The notes: generated by a model from the sequence alone, not told the origin. A stretch of 64,000 bases of DNA from FEB-25 sp963822175 (GCA_963822175.1 CAWGGJ010000003.1:1-64000), one strand, 5' to 3'. Shown: positions 50,668-58,612, numbered from the stretch's first letter. Translations and numbers: made by a program.

Positions 50668-52023
50668 ATGACGATTCAAAAAGAAGTAAATATTGATCAG
50701 CTTCTGGCAAAAGCAAAAAAACCTTCTGCAGATGCCATGATCTTGCATCCCTTCTATAAAGGGAAAGTGGAAACAGCACTAAAATGCTGCGTACGCGACT
50801 TCAATGATTTTGCCATCTGGTACACCCCTGGTGTGGCAGCACCTTGTCGGGCAATTGAAGCTGATCCTGAGAAAGTTTATGAATACACGAATAAATGGAA
50901 CACCGTGATCGTCGTCAGTGATGGCACCCGTGTACTGGGTTTGGGTGATATCGGCCCAAAAGCTGGCTTGCCCGTTATGGAAGGGAAAGCACTGCTTTAC
51001 AAGTATCTTGGCGGTGTCGATGGCGTGGCCATCATGCTCGATACCAAAGATCCGGATGCAATTATCAATACGACCCTGATGCTCCAGCCCGGGTTTGGTG
51101 GGGTAAACCTGGAGGATATTTCCAACCCGAAATGCTTTTACATTTTAGACACATTGCGTGAAAAAGCAGAGATCCCCATCTGGCACGATGACCAACAAGG
51201 AACAGCCACGGTCACTCTCGCCGGATTGATCAATGCCCTCAAGGTGGTTGACAAAGATAAGGAAAAAGTGAAGGTTACATTCATTGGTGTTGGTGCCTCC
51301 AATGTAGCCATCTCGCGCTTAATCTTTAACTGGGGAGTAAAACCTGAGAATTGCTTGATGGTGGACAGCAAAGGTATCCTGGGTAAGCATCGTAAAGATC
51401 TCGAGATGCGTAAAGCTGAATATGTGGATAAATGGAAATTATGCCAAATTACGAATATTGAAGATCGTGAAGGCGATATCCCTGATGCAATCAAGGGTGC
51501 TGATGTTGTAGTTGCCCTCTCCCGTTCCGGACCAGGCGTGATCCTACCTGAGTGGATTGAAACCATGGCAAAAGATGCGGTTGTGTTTGCTTGCGCAAAT
51601 CCTGTCCCAGAGATATGGCCTTGGGAGGCAAAGGCTGCAGGTGCTGTTGTGGTCGCAACGGGTCGCTCTGACTTTGACAACCAGGTTAATAACTCACTCG
51701 GTTTTCCAGGAATCTTCCGCGGCACCCTGGATGTGCGCGCACGAACCATTACGGATGATATGTGCTTTGCTGCAGCGACTGCACTGGCTGATCATGTCGG
51801 GTCAAATTTATCCACCGACCACATTTTACCCAACATGGACGATTGGGAAGTATTCCCGCGTGAAGCCGCGGCTGTGGCAGTGAAAGCTCAAGAACAAGGG
51901 CTTGCACGCATCCAAATGACCTACGATGAAGAATTCAAGAACGCAACTGAAATCATCAGCCGCTCACGTAATCTGACCCAAATGATGATGAAAGACGGCT
52001 TCATTGGCAAACCACCAGTATAA
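50668..52023 (+). CDS. malic enzyme (decarboxylating malate dehydrogenase)
   Basis: The 451-residue enzyme converts malate to pyruvate and CO2 with NAD(P)+, or the reverse. It carries WYTPGVAAPC and GDIGPKAGLPVMEGKALLYK (malate site with Lys), HDDQQGTATVTLAGLINAL (metal and substrate site) and a Rossmann motif FIGVGASNVAISRL. The N-terminus is the short bacterial type. Start ATG 50668 follows AGGAGAAG; a longer in-frame start lies inside acsE and was not used. It sits between acsE and the flavoprotein gene, an unusual place, and could link acetyl-CoA-derived pyruvate to C4 acids or supply NADPH. Confidence 0.92.
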   Translation: MTIQKEVNIDQLLAKAKKPSADAMILHPFYKGKVETALKCCVRDFNDFAIWYTPGVAAPCRAIEADPEKVYEYTNKWNTVIVVSDGTRVLGLGDIGPKAGLPVMEGKALLYKYLGGVDGVAIMLDTKDPDAIINTTLMLQPGFGGVNLEDISNPKCFYILDTLREKAEIPIWHDDQQGTATVTLAGLINALKVVDKDKEKVKVTFIGVGASNVAISRLIFNWGVKPENCLMVDSKGILGKHRKDLEMRKAEYVDKWKLCQITNIEDREGDIPDAIKGADVVVALSRSGPGVILPEWIETMAKDAVVFACANPVPEIWPWEAKAAGAVVVATGRSDFDNQVNNSLGFPGIFRGTLDVRARTITDDMCFAAATALADHVGSNLSTDHILPNMDDWEVFPREAAAVAVKAQEQGLARIQMTYDEEFKNATEIISRSRNLTQMMMKDGFIGKPPV

Positions 52024-52051
52024 CTTAGAGAGGATATCAACGAGGTGAATT

Positions 52052-52957
52052 ATGTATGATCTAATTGTCGTCGGCGGTGGACCAGCAGGCTTGACAGCAA
52101 CGATATATGGCATCCGTAAACGCTTAAATGTCTTGCTTATCACCAAGGACTTGGGTGGGAAGACCAATTTCCGCCTTGCATTACCCTGGGTGGAAGATTA
52201 CCAGGTGATCAAAGGCCTGGAAATTGTCAATAAATTTAAGAGTGAGCTTGAGTACCTCGAATTTGCCAGGCATATGGAACCTGCGGATAAAATCATTCGC
52301 AAGGAAAAAGGTTTCATTGTGAAAACGCGTGGCGGTGGTGACCTGGAAACCAAGGCCGTGATCATCGCAACCGGCACCCGCCAGCAGTTATTGAACGTGC
52401 CAGGCGAAAAAGAGTTTATTATGCGGGGGCTGTGTTACTCTGCTTTGAGCTATGCACCATTATTCATTGATAAATCGACCGTTGTCATCGGAGACGGTGA
52501 CCTGGCACAAAGGTCAACCGCAGAGCTTGCCACCGTTGCCAAGCATGTCACACTGATCTGCCCGGCTGAAAAGCTCAAGGTGACCAATGTGAATGAAAAC
52601 CTGAAAGTTGCCAAGAATGTTACCATCCTGGAAAATCACCATGTTGTTGAAGTCAAGGGTGATGATTATGCCAAAAGCCTGATCATTAAAGATAAAGAGG
52701 GTAACACCAGCGAGATTCAGGCTGATGGAACCTTTGTTGAAATGGCACTCGTGCCTAACTCCCAGATCGTTGCTGATTTTGTCGCCCTGGATGAGCAAAA
52801 GCGCATCATCATTGACCAAAGTAACCATACCAACATACCTGGCATTTTTGCTGCTGGGGATGTGACCAATACTTATGCAGAGCAAGTGTTGGTTGCTGTC
52901 GGTGAGGGAGCCAAAGCCACGCTAAGCGCATATGAGTATATACTTTCATTAAAGTAA
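52052..52957 (+). CDS. thioredoxin reductase-like flavoprotein without redox CxxC
   Basis: This 301-residue protein has an N-terminal FAD site (LIVVGGGPAGLTATIYG), a second nucleotide-binding segment (VVIGDGDLAQRSTAELA), and the final AGDVTN motif of the TrxR family. The CxxC that lies near residue 135 in thioredoxin reductases is missing; the sequence there reads RGLCYSALSY. It therefore cannot reduce thioredoxin by the usual dithiol route and may shuttle electrons from NAD(P)H or ferredoxin to another carrier. It lies between malic enzyme and MetVF, 28 bases after the former. The exact partner is unknown; an FNR-like role is the simplest reading. Confidence 0.82.
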   Translation: MYDLIVVGGGPAGLTATIYGIRKRLNVLLITKDLGGKTNFRLALPWVEDYQVIKGLEIVNKFKSELEYLEFARHMEPADKIIRKEKGFIVKTRGGGDLETKAVIIATGTRQQLLNVPGEKEFIMRGLCYSALSYAPLFIDKSTVVIGDGDLAQRSTAELATVAKHVTLICPAEKLKVTNVNENLKVAKNVTILENHHVVEVKGDDYAKSLIIKDKEGNTSEIQADGTFVEMALVPNSQIVADFVALDEQKRIIIDQSNHTNIPGIFAAGDVTNTYAEQVLVAVGEGAKATLSAYEYILSLK

Positions 52958-52969
52958 TAATGATTGCAT

Positions 52970-52999
52970 ATGGGGAGTGGTGAATTTTCCACTCCCCAT
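52970..52999 (+). terminator. hairpin between the flavoprotein and metVF genes
   Basis: ATGGGGAGTGG (52970-52980) pairs with CCACTCCCCAT (52989-52999) around an 8-base loop. The following sequence (GCGAATTCTTTTG) has only a short T run, so partial termination or mRNA protection is as likely as a full stop. Confidence 0.5.
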
Positions 53000-53030
53000 G
53001 CGAATTCTTTTGTATTGACGGAGGATTACT

Positions 53031-54503
53031 ATGCCCGGATTCACTCCTGCCAGAAGATGGCAGCCACCCTATCATCCATTTAAAAGAGAACCTTATGGAA
53101 CTCGTGTGTTGGAGTCCGTTGAAAGAATCATCAAGGGACCCATGTTCGGATGTCGCATGTGTGGGAATTGTTTATTGCAGGAAACTGCCTTCATATGCCC
53201 GATGGAATGCCCCAAAGGTGAGAGAAATGGTCCTTGCGGTGGATCAACCACAGAATACTGCTACGTGGACAAAACCCGCCCCTGTGTCTGGTACAAAATA
53301 TATGATCGCGCCTTTAGGATGGGTCGCCAGGAGATGTTGATGGAAGTACTGCCACCTTTGGATTGGGACAAAACCGGTGGTGAGACCTGGGCTGATGTTT
53401 ATCATCAAATCAAAAAAGTAGGTGCTAAATATTTCATCGGAGGGGTTATAGCGGGTGGCGAGAAACGCAAAGTTGCCTGGGATGCAGTATTTCGTCCGGT
53501 CCGTCAGCCAGAGTGGTGGAACGGTGATGCTGATTATCATGCACCAGCCTATACTGAGCCGGTTTCCGACCTTGAGAGGCGATTGAAAGCTGGTGAGTTT
53601 GTTGTAACTGCAGAAGTAGCCCCACCTGCGACAGTAGCTACCAACAAGCTCCTAAAAAACATTGAGCTGGTCAAACCATATGCAGCTGCGATCAATTTCA
53701 CGGATTGTCCTTCTGCCTCTCCACGCATGTCTTCCTGGGCTTGCAGTACACTCACAGTTCAGGCGGGTGCTGAGCCTGTGATGCAGATTGCTGCCCGGGA
53801 TCGCACACGGATTGGCCTGCAAGCAGAGGTGCTGGGTTCAAATGCGTTGGGTGTAAGGAATATATTGTGCCTATCCGGGGATAGCATGAACATGTCCAGC
53901 ATACCGAAGGGGAAAATGGATATCCTCGATATGGACTCTATCCATATGCTTTGGATTCTTCGCCGGATGCGGGACGAAGCCATTTATATGGATGGACGTT
54001 CAATTAAATTCCCACCCAAATACTTCTTGGGCGCAGCTGGCTCTCCCTATGCCTCTGATCCTCGTATCCAGGCGATTCGTGAACACAAAAAGGTGAATGC
54101 AGGCGCACAATTCTTTCAGACCAACCTGGTATATGATCCCGATCGTTTAGATGACTGGTTGGAAGCACTGGAGAAGCGCGGTATCCTGGATAAGGTGTTT
54201 ATCTTGATCGGCATTACTCCACTGAAAAGCTTGAAAGTCGCCAATTATATGAATGAAGAAGTACCTGGAGTTACCATTCCTGAGAAGCTGGTCAAGCGAA
54301 TGGAAGCCGCTGGAGATAAAGCTGATGAAGAAGGTGTACAAATAGCTCTTGAATTGATCGAAGCAGTAAAGAATAAGAAAGGCGTCAATGGTATTCACTT
54401 GATGGCTGTGGGTTGGGAAGAAATCGTGCCACGCATCATCACAGAAGCTGGAATCCTGCCTCCCGATTTCAAACCACCAGTGCAAGTACCTCAAAAACAA
54501 TAG
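53031..54503 (+). CDS. metVF: MetV-MetF fusion, methylene-THF reductase
   Basis: This 490-residue protein joins two parts usually encoded apart. Residues 1 to about 110 match the zinc/iron-binding MetV (methylene-THF reductase C-terminal-like) domain, with Cys41/44/47 (FGCRMCGNC), Cys56/60 (CPMEC), Cys69, Cys77 and Cys85. From about residue 185 (LKAGEFVVTAEVAPP) a MetF TIM barrel follows (NILCLSGDSM, PPKYFLGAAGSPYA, GAQFFQTNLVYDPDRLDDW, ILIGITPLKSL). It reduces methylene-THF to methyl-THF, feeding acsE. In acetogens MetV helps MetF accept electrons from an Hdr or Rnf-type donor. A GGAGG site precedes the ATG. Confidence 0.9.
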   Translation: MPGFTPARRWQPPYHPFKREPYGTRVLESVERIIKGPMFGCRMCGNCLLQETAFICPMECPKGERNGPCGGSTTEYCYVDKTRPCVWYKIYDRAFRMGRQEMLMEVLPPLDWDKTGGETWADVYHQIKKVGAKYFIGGVIAGGEKRKVAWDAVFRPVRQPEWWNGDADYHAPAYTEPVSDLERRLKAGEFVVTAEVAPPATVATNKLLKNIELVKPYAAAINFTDCPSASPRMSSWACSTLTVQAGAEPVMQIAARDRTRIGLQAEVLGSNALGVRNILCLSGDSMNMSSIPKGKMDILDMDSIHMLWILRRMRDEAIYMDGRSIKFPPKYFLGAAGSPYASDPRIQAIREHKKVNAGAQFFQTNLVYDPDRLDDWLEALEKRGILDKVFILIGITPLKSLKVANYMNEEVPGVTIPEKLVKRMEAAGDKADEEGVQIALELIEAVKNKKGVNGIHLMAVGWEEIVPRIITEAGILPPDFKPPVQVPQKQ

Positions 54504-54544
54504 CAGGTAATTGATACGATTTTAAATTATTGGTATTTGTTCGA

Positions 54545-54823
54545 ATGACATTGCGTAGGTTGATTTTACTTAAAACGGGGCAAGACGTCTCTCGATGCCG
54601 CGGCTGTCAACTATGCAACCAGGAATACAGCCAAGAGCAGGATATTCCCCTTGATAGCCTGATTCAGCTTGTCATTATGAATGACGAAGAGGTATTAACA
54701 TCCAGGACACTTTGGTCAGATGAAGTGTTACATTGTGCTCATGAAGCCTGTGTCCGTGAGCTTGACATGGAAAAAATATTGTTAGTATTAAGAGAAGAGG
54801 CTGTCAGGCGAGGTTTAAGATAA
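54545..54823 (+). CDS. degenerate HdrC-like small iron-sulfur protein
   Basis: This 92-residue protein starts at ATG 54545, 41 bases after metVF, without a strong ribosome site. It has the HdrC layout in reduced form: SRCRGCQLCNQEYS (Cys18, Cys21, Cys24; the fourth Cys is replaced), a PLDSLIQLVIMNDEEVLTSR middle like the helix after the first HdrC cluster, WSDEVLHCAHEAC (Cys64, Cys69, with two ligands missing), and LREEAVRRG at the end. At most one cluster with an unusual ligand could form. Position and shape suggest it docks MetVF to an Hdr-like partner, or regulates it. This is inference. A distant relation to other dicluster proteins is the alternative. Confidence 0.65.
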   Translation: MTLRRLILLKTGQDVSRCRGCQLCNQEYSQEQDIPLDSLIQLVIMNDEEVLTSRTLWSDEVLHCAHEACVRELDMEKILLVLREEAVRRGLR

Positions 54824-54883
54824 CCCGATAGCTGTATGTGATGGGTTATAATGCCCTACAATTTATTGAATTAAGGTGATTTT

Positions 54884-55675
54884 ATGAAACTAGCAATTAG
54901 CGGTAAAGGTGGTGTGGGAAAGACGACAATGGCTGCTTTGTTGGCACAGGTATATGCTGATGCTGGGCATCAGGTTCTAGCTGCTGACGCTGATCCATCC
55001 CCATGCCTGGCAGGAGCATTAGGATTTCCCATGGAATTACGTTCCCAGCTTCATCCCATTGCAGAAATGGATGCACTGATTGAAGAACGTACAGGTGCAA
55101 AACCTGGAACGATCGGTGGATTTTTTACTTTAAACCCTCGGGTGGATGACATCCCTGAACGATTCAGTGTGATCTATAAAGGCGTCAGGTTATTGGAAAT
55201 GGGTTCTGTGGATATGGGAGGCTCTGGGTGTATCTGCCCTGAGGCTGCAATGCTGAAAACCCTATTTACTCACCTGCTCTTTCGAAAAGATGATGTGTTA
55301 ATTTTGGATATGTATGCCGGGGTTGAACATCTCGGGCGGGCAACAGTCGATTTTGTTGATGCCATGCTTATTGTTGTCGAACCAACCCGTCGCAGCCTTG
55401 GGACAGCCTCGCAGATCAAGCAGTTGGCAAATGACATCGGACTTACCCGGTGCTGGTTGGTGGGTAATAAAGTGCTCAATGAGGATGAAAGGACCTTTCT
55501 TGAAAATGAAAGTCCCGGCTTACCTGTTCTTGGTTGCATGCCAGCAGATCTAGGCGTTCAGGAAGCTGACCGCCTTGGTATCCCTGTGTATGACCATGTT
55601 CCTGCCCTGCGCATGGCTGCAGAAGAAATGGCACGTAAGTTGAATGACGAATTAATGAAAGGCCTCAGAGAATGA
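54884..55675 (+). CDS. cooC: CooC-type nickel insertion ATPase, copy 1
   Basis: This 263-residue P-loop ATPase of the MinD/NifH fold has the deviant Walker A GKGGVGKT (7-14) and a CxC nickel-site motif at Cys116/Cys118 (GSGCICPEA), as in CooC proteins that load nickel into CODH. It lies 60 bases after the degenerate HdrC gene. The stop overlaps copy 2 by four bases. Two copies in tandem may serve the two nickel enzymes of the operon, CODH (C-cluster) and ACS (A-cluster, as for AcsF), or form a heterodimer. Confidence 0.92.
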   Translation: MKLAISGKGGVGKTTMAALLAQVYADAGHQVLAADADPSPCLAGALGFPMELRSQLHPIAEMDALIEERTGAKPGTIGGFFTLNPRVDDIPERFSVIYKGVRLLEMGSVDMGGSGCICPEAAMLKTLFTHLLFRKDDVLILDMYAGVEHLGRATVDFVDAMLIVVEPTRRSLGTASQIKQLANDIGLTRCWLVGNKVLNEDERTFLENESPGLPVLGCMPADLGVQEADRLGIPVYDHVPALRMAAEEMARKLNDELMKGLRE

Positions 55676-56457
55676 CAATTACAATTGCCCTTGCAGGTAA
55701 GGGAGGTGTAGGAAAAACAACCACCGCTGCAATGATTATTAAATATCTTGTTCAAAACAAACCAGGACCAGTTCTCGCCATAGATGCAGATCCAAGCAGT
55801 AATTTAAATATGGTTCTGGGTTTGGATCTTGATTGGACAGTGGGTGATATTCGAGAAGATATGCTGGTACAGGTAAAAAGCTCATTGGTTACCGGTGGTG
55901 CTGCCATGGGTTCGCTTCCAGGTGGAATTTCCAAACATGATTACCTTGATCATAAAATCAGGTCCTCGCTCGCAGAAGGTGAGGCATTCGATTTGATTGC
56001 CATGGGACGTTCAGAGGGCACGGGGTGTTACTGTGCTGTCAACCACAACCTGCGCGAAGTGATTGATTCGATCAGTAAGAATTACAGGTATATCGTCATT
56101 GATAATGAAGCTGGGATGGAGCACCTAAGCCGGCGCACAACCCGTGATGTGCAGCATTTATTGATTGTTAGTGACCCCACCCTGCGTGGAATTGTGGCTG
56201 CTGAGCGAATTGCTTCTTTTCGCGATGAGTTGGACATCCGTATTGAGCGGGCTTACCTGATCATTAATCGATTAATAAACCCATTATCACCGTCACTACT
56301 AGCGGAAATTGATAAGTTGGGAATCCCTCTCCTGGGAACCGTCTCAGCCGATGCTGAGTTAAGCGATTTTGAATTCAGCGGAAGACCACTGGTTGAGTTG
56401 GGAAATGAATCCCCTGTTTATCAATCTGTGGCAGAAATGATGGACAAAATTTTATAA
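55672..56457 (+). CDS. cooC: CooC/AcsF-type nickel insertion ATPase, copy 2
   Basis: The 261-residue paralog has GKGGVGKT (Walker A at about 9-16) and Cys119/Cys121 (TGCYCAVN). The body differs enough from copy 1 (for example RSEGTGCYC against MGGSGCIC) to suggest different partners. By analogy with CooC and AcsF of acetogens, one copy probably serves CODH and the other ACS; which is which cannot be told. It is the last gene of the island and ends just before a bidirectional terminator. Confidence 0.92.
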   Translation: MTITIALAGKGGVGKTTTAAMIIKYLVQNKPGPVLAIDADPSSNLNMVLGLDLDWTVGDIREDMLVQVKSSLVTGGAAMGSLPGGISKHDYLDHKIRSSLAEGEAFDLIAMGRSEGTGCYCAVNHNLREVIDSISKNYRYIVIDNEAGMEHLSRRTTRDVQHLLIVSDPTLRGIVAAERIASFRDELDIRIERAYLIINRLINPLSPSLLAEIDKLGIPLLGTVSADAELSDFEFSGRPLVELGNESPVYQSVAEMMDKIL

Positions 56458-56473
56458 CCCGCTCAAGCCAAGA

Positions 56474-57130
56474 TCAGCAATTGACTTTCTTAAAAAATGC
56501 TTCCAAACCATGGAAGCATTTTGCGCTTAATTTGTGACCTACATCATCCTCACAATAGGTGACTACCGCCCCGGCACCTTGTAATGACCCGACACTCTCC
56601 CTGGCACGCTCAACTGGAACCAGGATATCTTGGGTACCATGGGCAATGAACACAGGCAGACCATTTATCCGATCAGGACCAAGCCAACTGGAAGCACCAT
56701 CGGGGAGGAAACCTGATAGTGCCGCCAGAGATGTCACCCACTCTGGGTGCATGATGGCTACGGAATAGGCAAGCGCAGCCCCCTGGCTAAAGCCCAGGAG
56801 ATTTAGTTCATTGAAATTCCCATCAGCAATATTCTTGACGGACATCTCTTTGTACAATGACTCCACTGCGGGGATGAAATCATTGATCCACGGCCATGCA
56901 GTTGGTATTTCTGCATGCCAGCTGTAGCCGGTCCCTCTGGCAGGAAATAAACCTCTCGGAGCTATGATGATTGCCTTTTTTGGTAATCGTGAAGCAAATA
57001 TCCACATCGAATTCTCATCGCCTGTCCACCCATGCAACATCAATACAACCGGGATAGGACCTGGACTATCCGGTCGTTGAATTCGCATTACCCAGTTATG
57101 GATTGTAATCGTCTCAATAATTCCTGCCAT
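56474..57130 (-). CDS. alpha/beta-hydrolase, phospholipase/carboxylesterase (YpfH-like)
   Basis: The 218-residue enzyme has VLMLHGWTGDENSMW, the oxyanion region, LLGFSQGAALAYS with the nucleophile Ser, VFIAHGTQDILVP with the Asp, and DDVGHKLSAKC with the His. This is the layout of the carboxylesterase/acyl-protein thioesterase family. No signal peptide. It runs toward the end of the cooC gene and shares a terminator that lies inside its own 3' coding end. The preceding small membrane protein gene is 11 bases away. Substrate unknown. Confidence 0.85.
   Translation of the reverse strand: MAGIIETITIHNWVMRIQRPDSPGPIPVVLMLHGWTGDENSMWIFASRLPKKAIIIAPRGLFPARGTGYSWHAEIPTAWPWINDFIPAVESLYKEMSVKNIADGNFNELNLLGFSQGAALAYSVAIMHPEWVTSLAALSGFLPDGASSWLGPDRINGLPVFIAHGTQDILVPVERARESVGSLQGAGAVVTYCEDDVGHKLSAKCFHGLEAFFKKVNC
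56496..56520. terminator. bidirectional terminator inside the 3' end of the hydrolase gene
   Basis: AATGCTTCC (56496-56504) pairs with GGAAGCATT (56512-56520). On the minus strand a run of six T follows, inside codons for the last residues of the hydrolase; on the plus strand TTTTG follows and would end the cooC operon. Confidence 0.65.
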
Positions 57131-57141
57131 GACACATTCCG

Positions 57142-57369
57142 CTATCCTGGGTCATTCCGCCGGGCAATCCAATCGATCATCCACAAGGCGAGTATGATCA
57201 ATACAACGGGTAACAATGCAGCAATGATGCATATGATACCCATGATCGCAGCCCCTTTACCATAAAAATAGAGGATCAATCCATCACCGATGAGAAATAA
57301 CAACAGGATAAAACCGGTGATCAAACGGATGTTGGTCTGTTTTGCATATTGACGCAAATCACGGCTCAT
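57142..57369 (-). CDS. small two-span membrane protein
   Basis: This 75-residue protein has a polar N-terminus (MSRDLRQYAKQTNIRL), two hydrophobic spans (about 19-37 and 41-66) with a short turn containing YGKGAA, and a basic C-terminus (IARRNDPG). No family is recognised. It lies 11 bases upstream of the hydrolase on the same strand, so the two are probably co-transcribed and may be functionally linked. Confidence 0.6.
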   Translation of the reverse strand: MSRDLRQYAKQTNIRLITGFILLLFLIGDGLILYFYGKGAAIMGIICIIAALLPVVLIILALWMIDWIARRNDPG

Positions 57370-57497
57370 ATCTGTTTTGATAAGCGGTGGTAAAAGTTCA
57401 TCCTTTTACCCCACTACCACCCAATGCTAATGTAATATTCATCAAAACTATTGTATCCAGTGAATGGATACTGGTCAAGGAATGGTAAAATCCCCTT

Positions 57498-57842
57498 ATG
57501 ACTGGTGTGGCGAAATGGAAAGATGGATTTGATCATGAGATCAACCAGGCGATTTTAGCACGTGACAAGGGAAATGAAGGCATGGCGAGAGTATGCGCTC
57601 GACGTGCTGTGGGTATACTTATTGGTGAATATTTTTATCGCCATGGTTATGGGAATCAAAGTGCAAGCGCCTACGATCGGTTATCAAGATTTACCTCCCT
57701 GCCCGAAGTGGATGAACAGGTAAAAACGATGTGCTATCATTTTCTTTTAAAGGTGGATAATGACCATAATCTACCATCTGGTGTAGACCTGCTGGTTGAA
57801 GCACAATGGTTAGCTCATCATTATTTCCCTGACAATAAATAA
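57498..57842 (+). CDS. HEPN-like helical protein
   Basis: The 114-residue protein is rich in helices and reads ILARDKGNEGMARVCARRAVGILIGEYF, typical of HEPN-type domains that sit with nucleotidyltransferases or act alone. The RNase motif RxxxxH of toxin-type HEPN proteins is not seen. It is followed five bases later by the DUF166 gene, so both come from one mRNA. Function unknown; a binding or adaptor role for its partner is a guess. Confidence 0.6.
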   Translation: MTGVAKWKDGFDHEINQAILARDKGNEGMARVCARRAVGILIGEYFYRHGYGNQSASAYDRLSRFTSLPEVDEQVKTMCYHFLLKVDNDHNLPSGVDLLVEAQWLAHHYFPDNK

Positions 57843-57847
57843 CGACT

Positions 57848-58612
57848 ATGCGCATACTAACCATTATAAATAGTGATTATGGCTCAAGGCATTTAGCCAA
57901 CATTACAAAATATGCCCCCGCTGAGTGGATCATTCACCAGTGGAGAGCTCCAGTATTTTTCCCCATGGTAATTGACTATCCAGAAGATTTTCTACCTGCT
58001 GAACTGCCGTCCACTGATCTCATCCTTTCGTTCGCAGAACATAAAAGTGTGGCTGAGCTCCTCCCTGATATTGCCAGGATGACTGGAGCAAAAGCAGTTA
58101 TTGCTGCTGTGGATAATGAAAATTGCCTGCCCCGTGGATTAGCCCGGCAATTACGGGGTTGGTTGGAAAAGATGGATGTTGCCTGTGCAACACCAAAACC
58201 TCTTTGTTCTCTTACCGAAACGGATTATTGGATCACCAGGCGTCAAAAATTACTACATAACAGCCCCCTCATAGCGGAGTTTGCCCGGTATTTTGGTAAA
58301 CCAGAATTCTCAATCCAGGTTGATCCTCTGGGACATACAATTACTTCGGTAGAAGTAAAACGGGATGCTGTGTGTGGTTGTGCGCGTTATGTAGCTCAAA
58401 AATTAATCGGCATGTCAGTCGACGAAGCAGAATTTGAAACCGGTATGGCCCATCACCATTATCCTTGCCTGGCAAGCATGGGTATCGATGTTGACTTTGG
58501 CGATACTTTATTGCATATTTCTGGTAATATAATGAAGGATGATATTGGTGAACGGGTTAAACCGTATAAACACATTCAATATCTGTCTCCGGGAACCCGT
58601 AGTGAAGAATAA
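57848..58612 (+). CDS. DUF166 family protein
   Basis: The 254-residue protein matches the DUF166 group (sometimes mislabelled as thymidylate synthase): MRILTIINSDYGSRHLANI, WRAPVFFPMVIDYPEDFLP, LILSFAEHKSVAELLPDIA, AVDNENCLPRGLARQL and CATPKPLCSLTE. Several conserved Cys follow (GCARYVAQKLIG). The family is common in methanogens and other anaerobes and its function is unknown; the Cys pattern could allow metal or cluster binding. It is co-transcribed with the HEPN-like gene and close to the acetyl-CoA pathway genes, which may or may not be meaningful. Confidence 0.78.
   Translation: MRILTIINSDYGSRHLANITKYAPAEWIIHQWRAPVFFPMVIDYPEDFLPAELPSTDLILSFAEHKSVAELLPDIARMTGAKAVIAAVDNENCLPRGLARQLRGWLEKMDVACATPKPLCSLTETDYWITRRQKLLHNSPLIAEFARYFGKPEFSIQVDPLGHTITSVEVKRDAVCGCARYVAQKLIGMSVDEAEFETGMAHHHYPCLASMGIDVDFGDTLLHISGNIMKDDIGERVKPYKHIQYLSPGTRSEE

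Noticed and set aside
51138..51749. 203-codon minus-strand frame inside malic enzyme
   Set aside because: Low-complexity Ser/Thr/Pro-rich translation opposite a conserved gene; shadow frame.
52052..52957. Calling the flavoprotein thioredoxin reductase (trxB)
   Set aside because: The CxxC needed for that function is absent.
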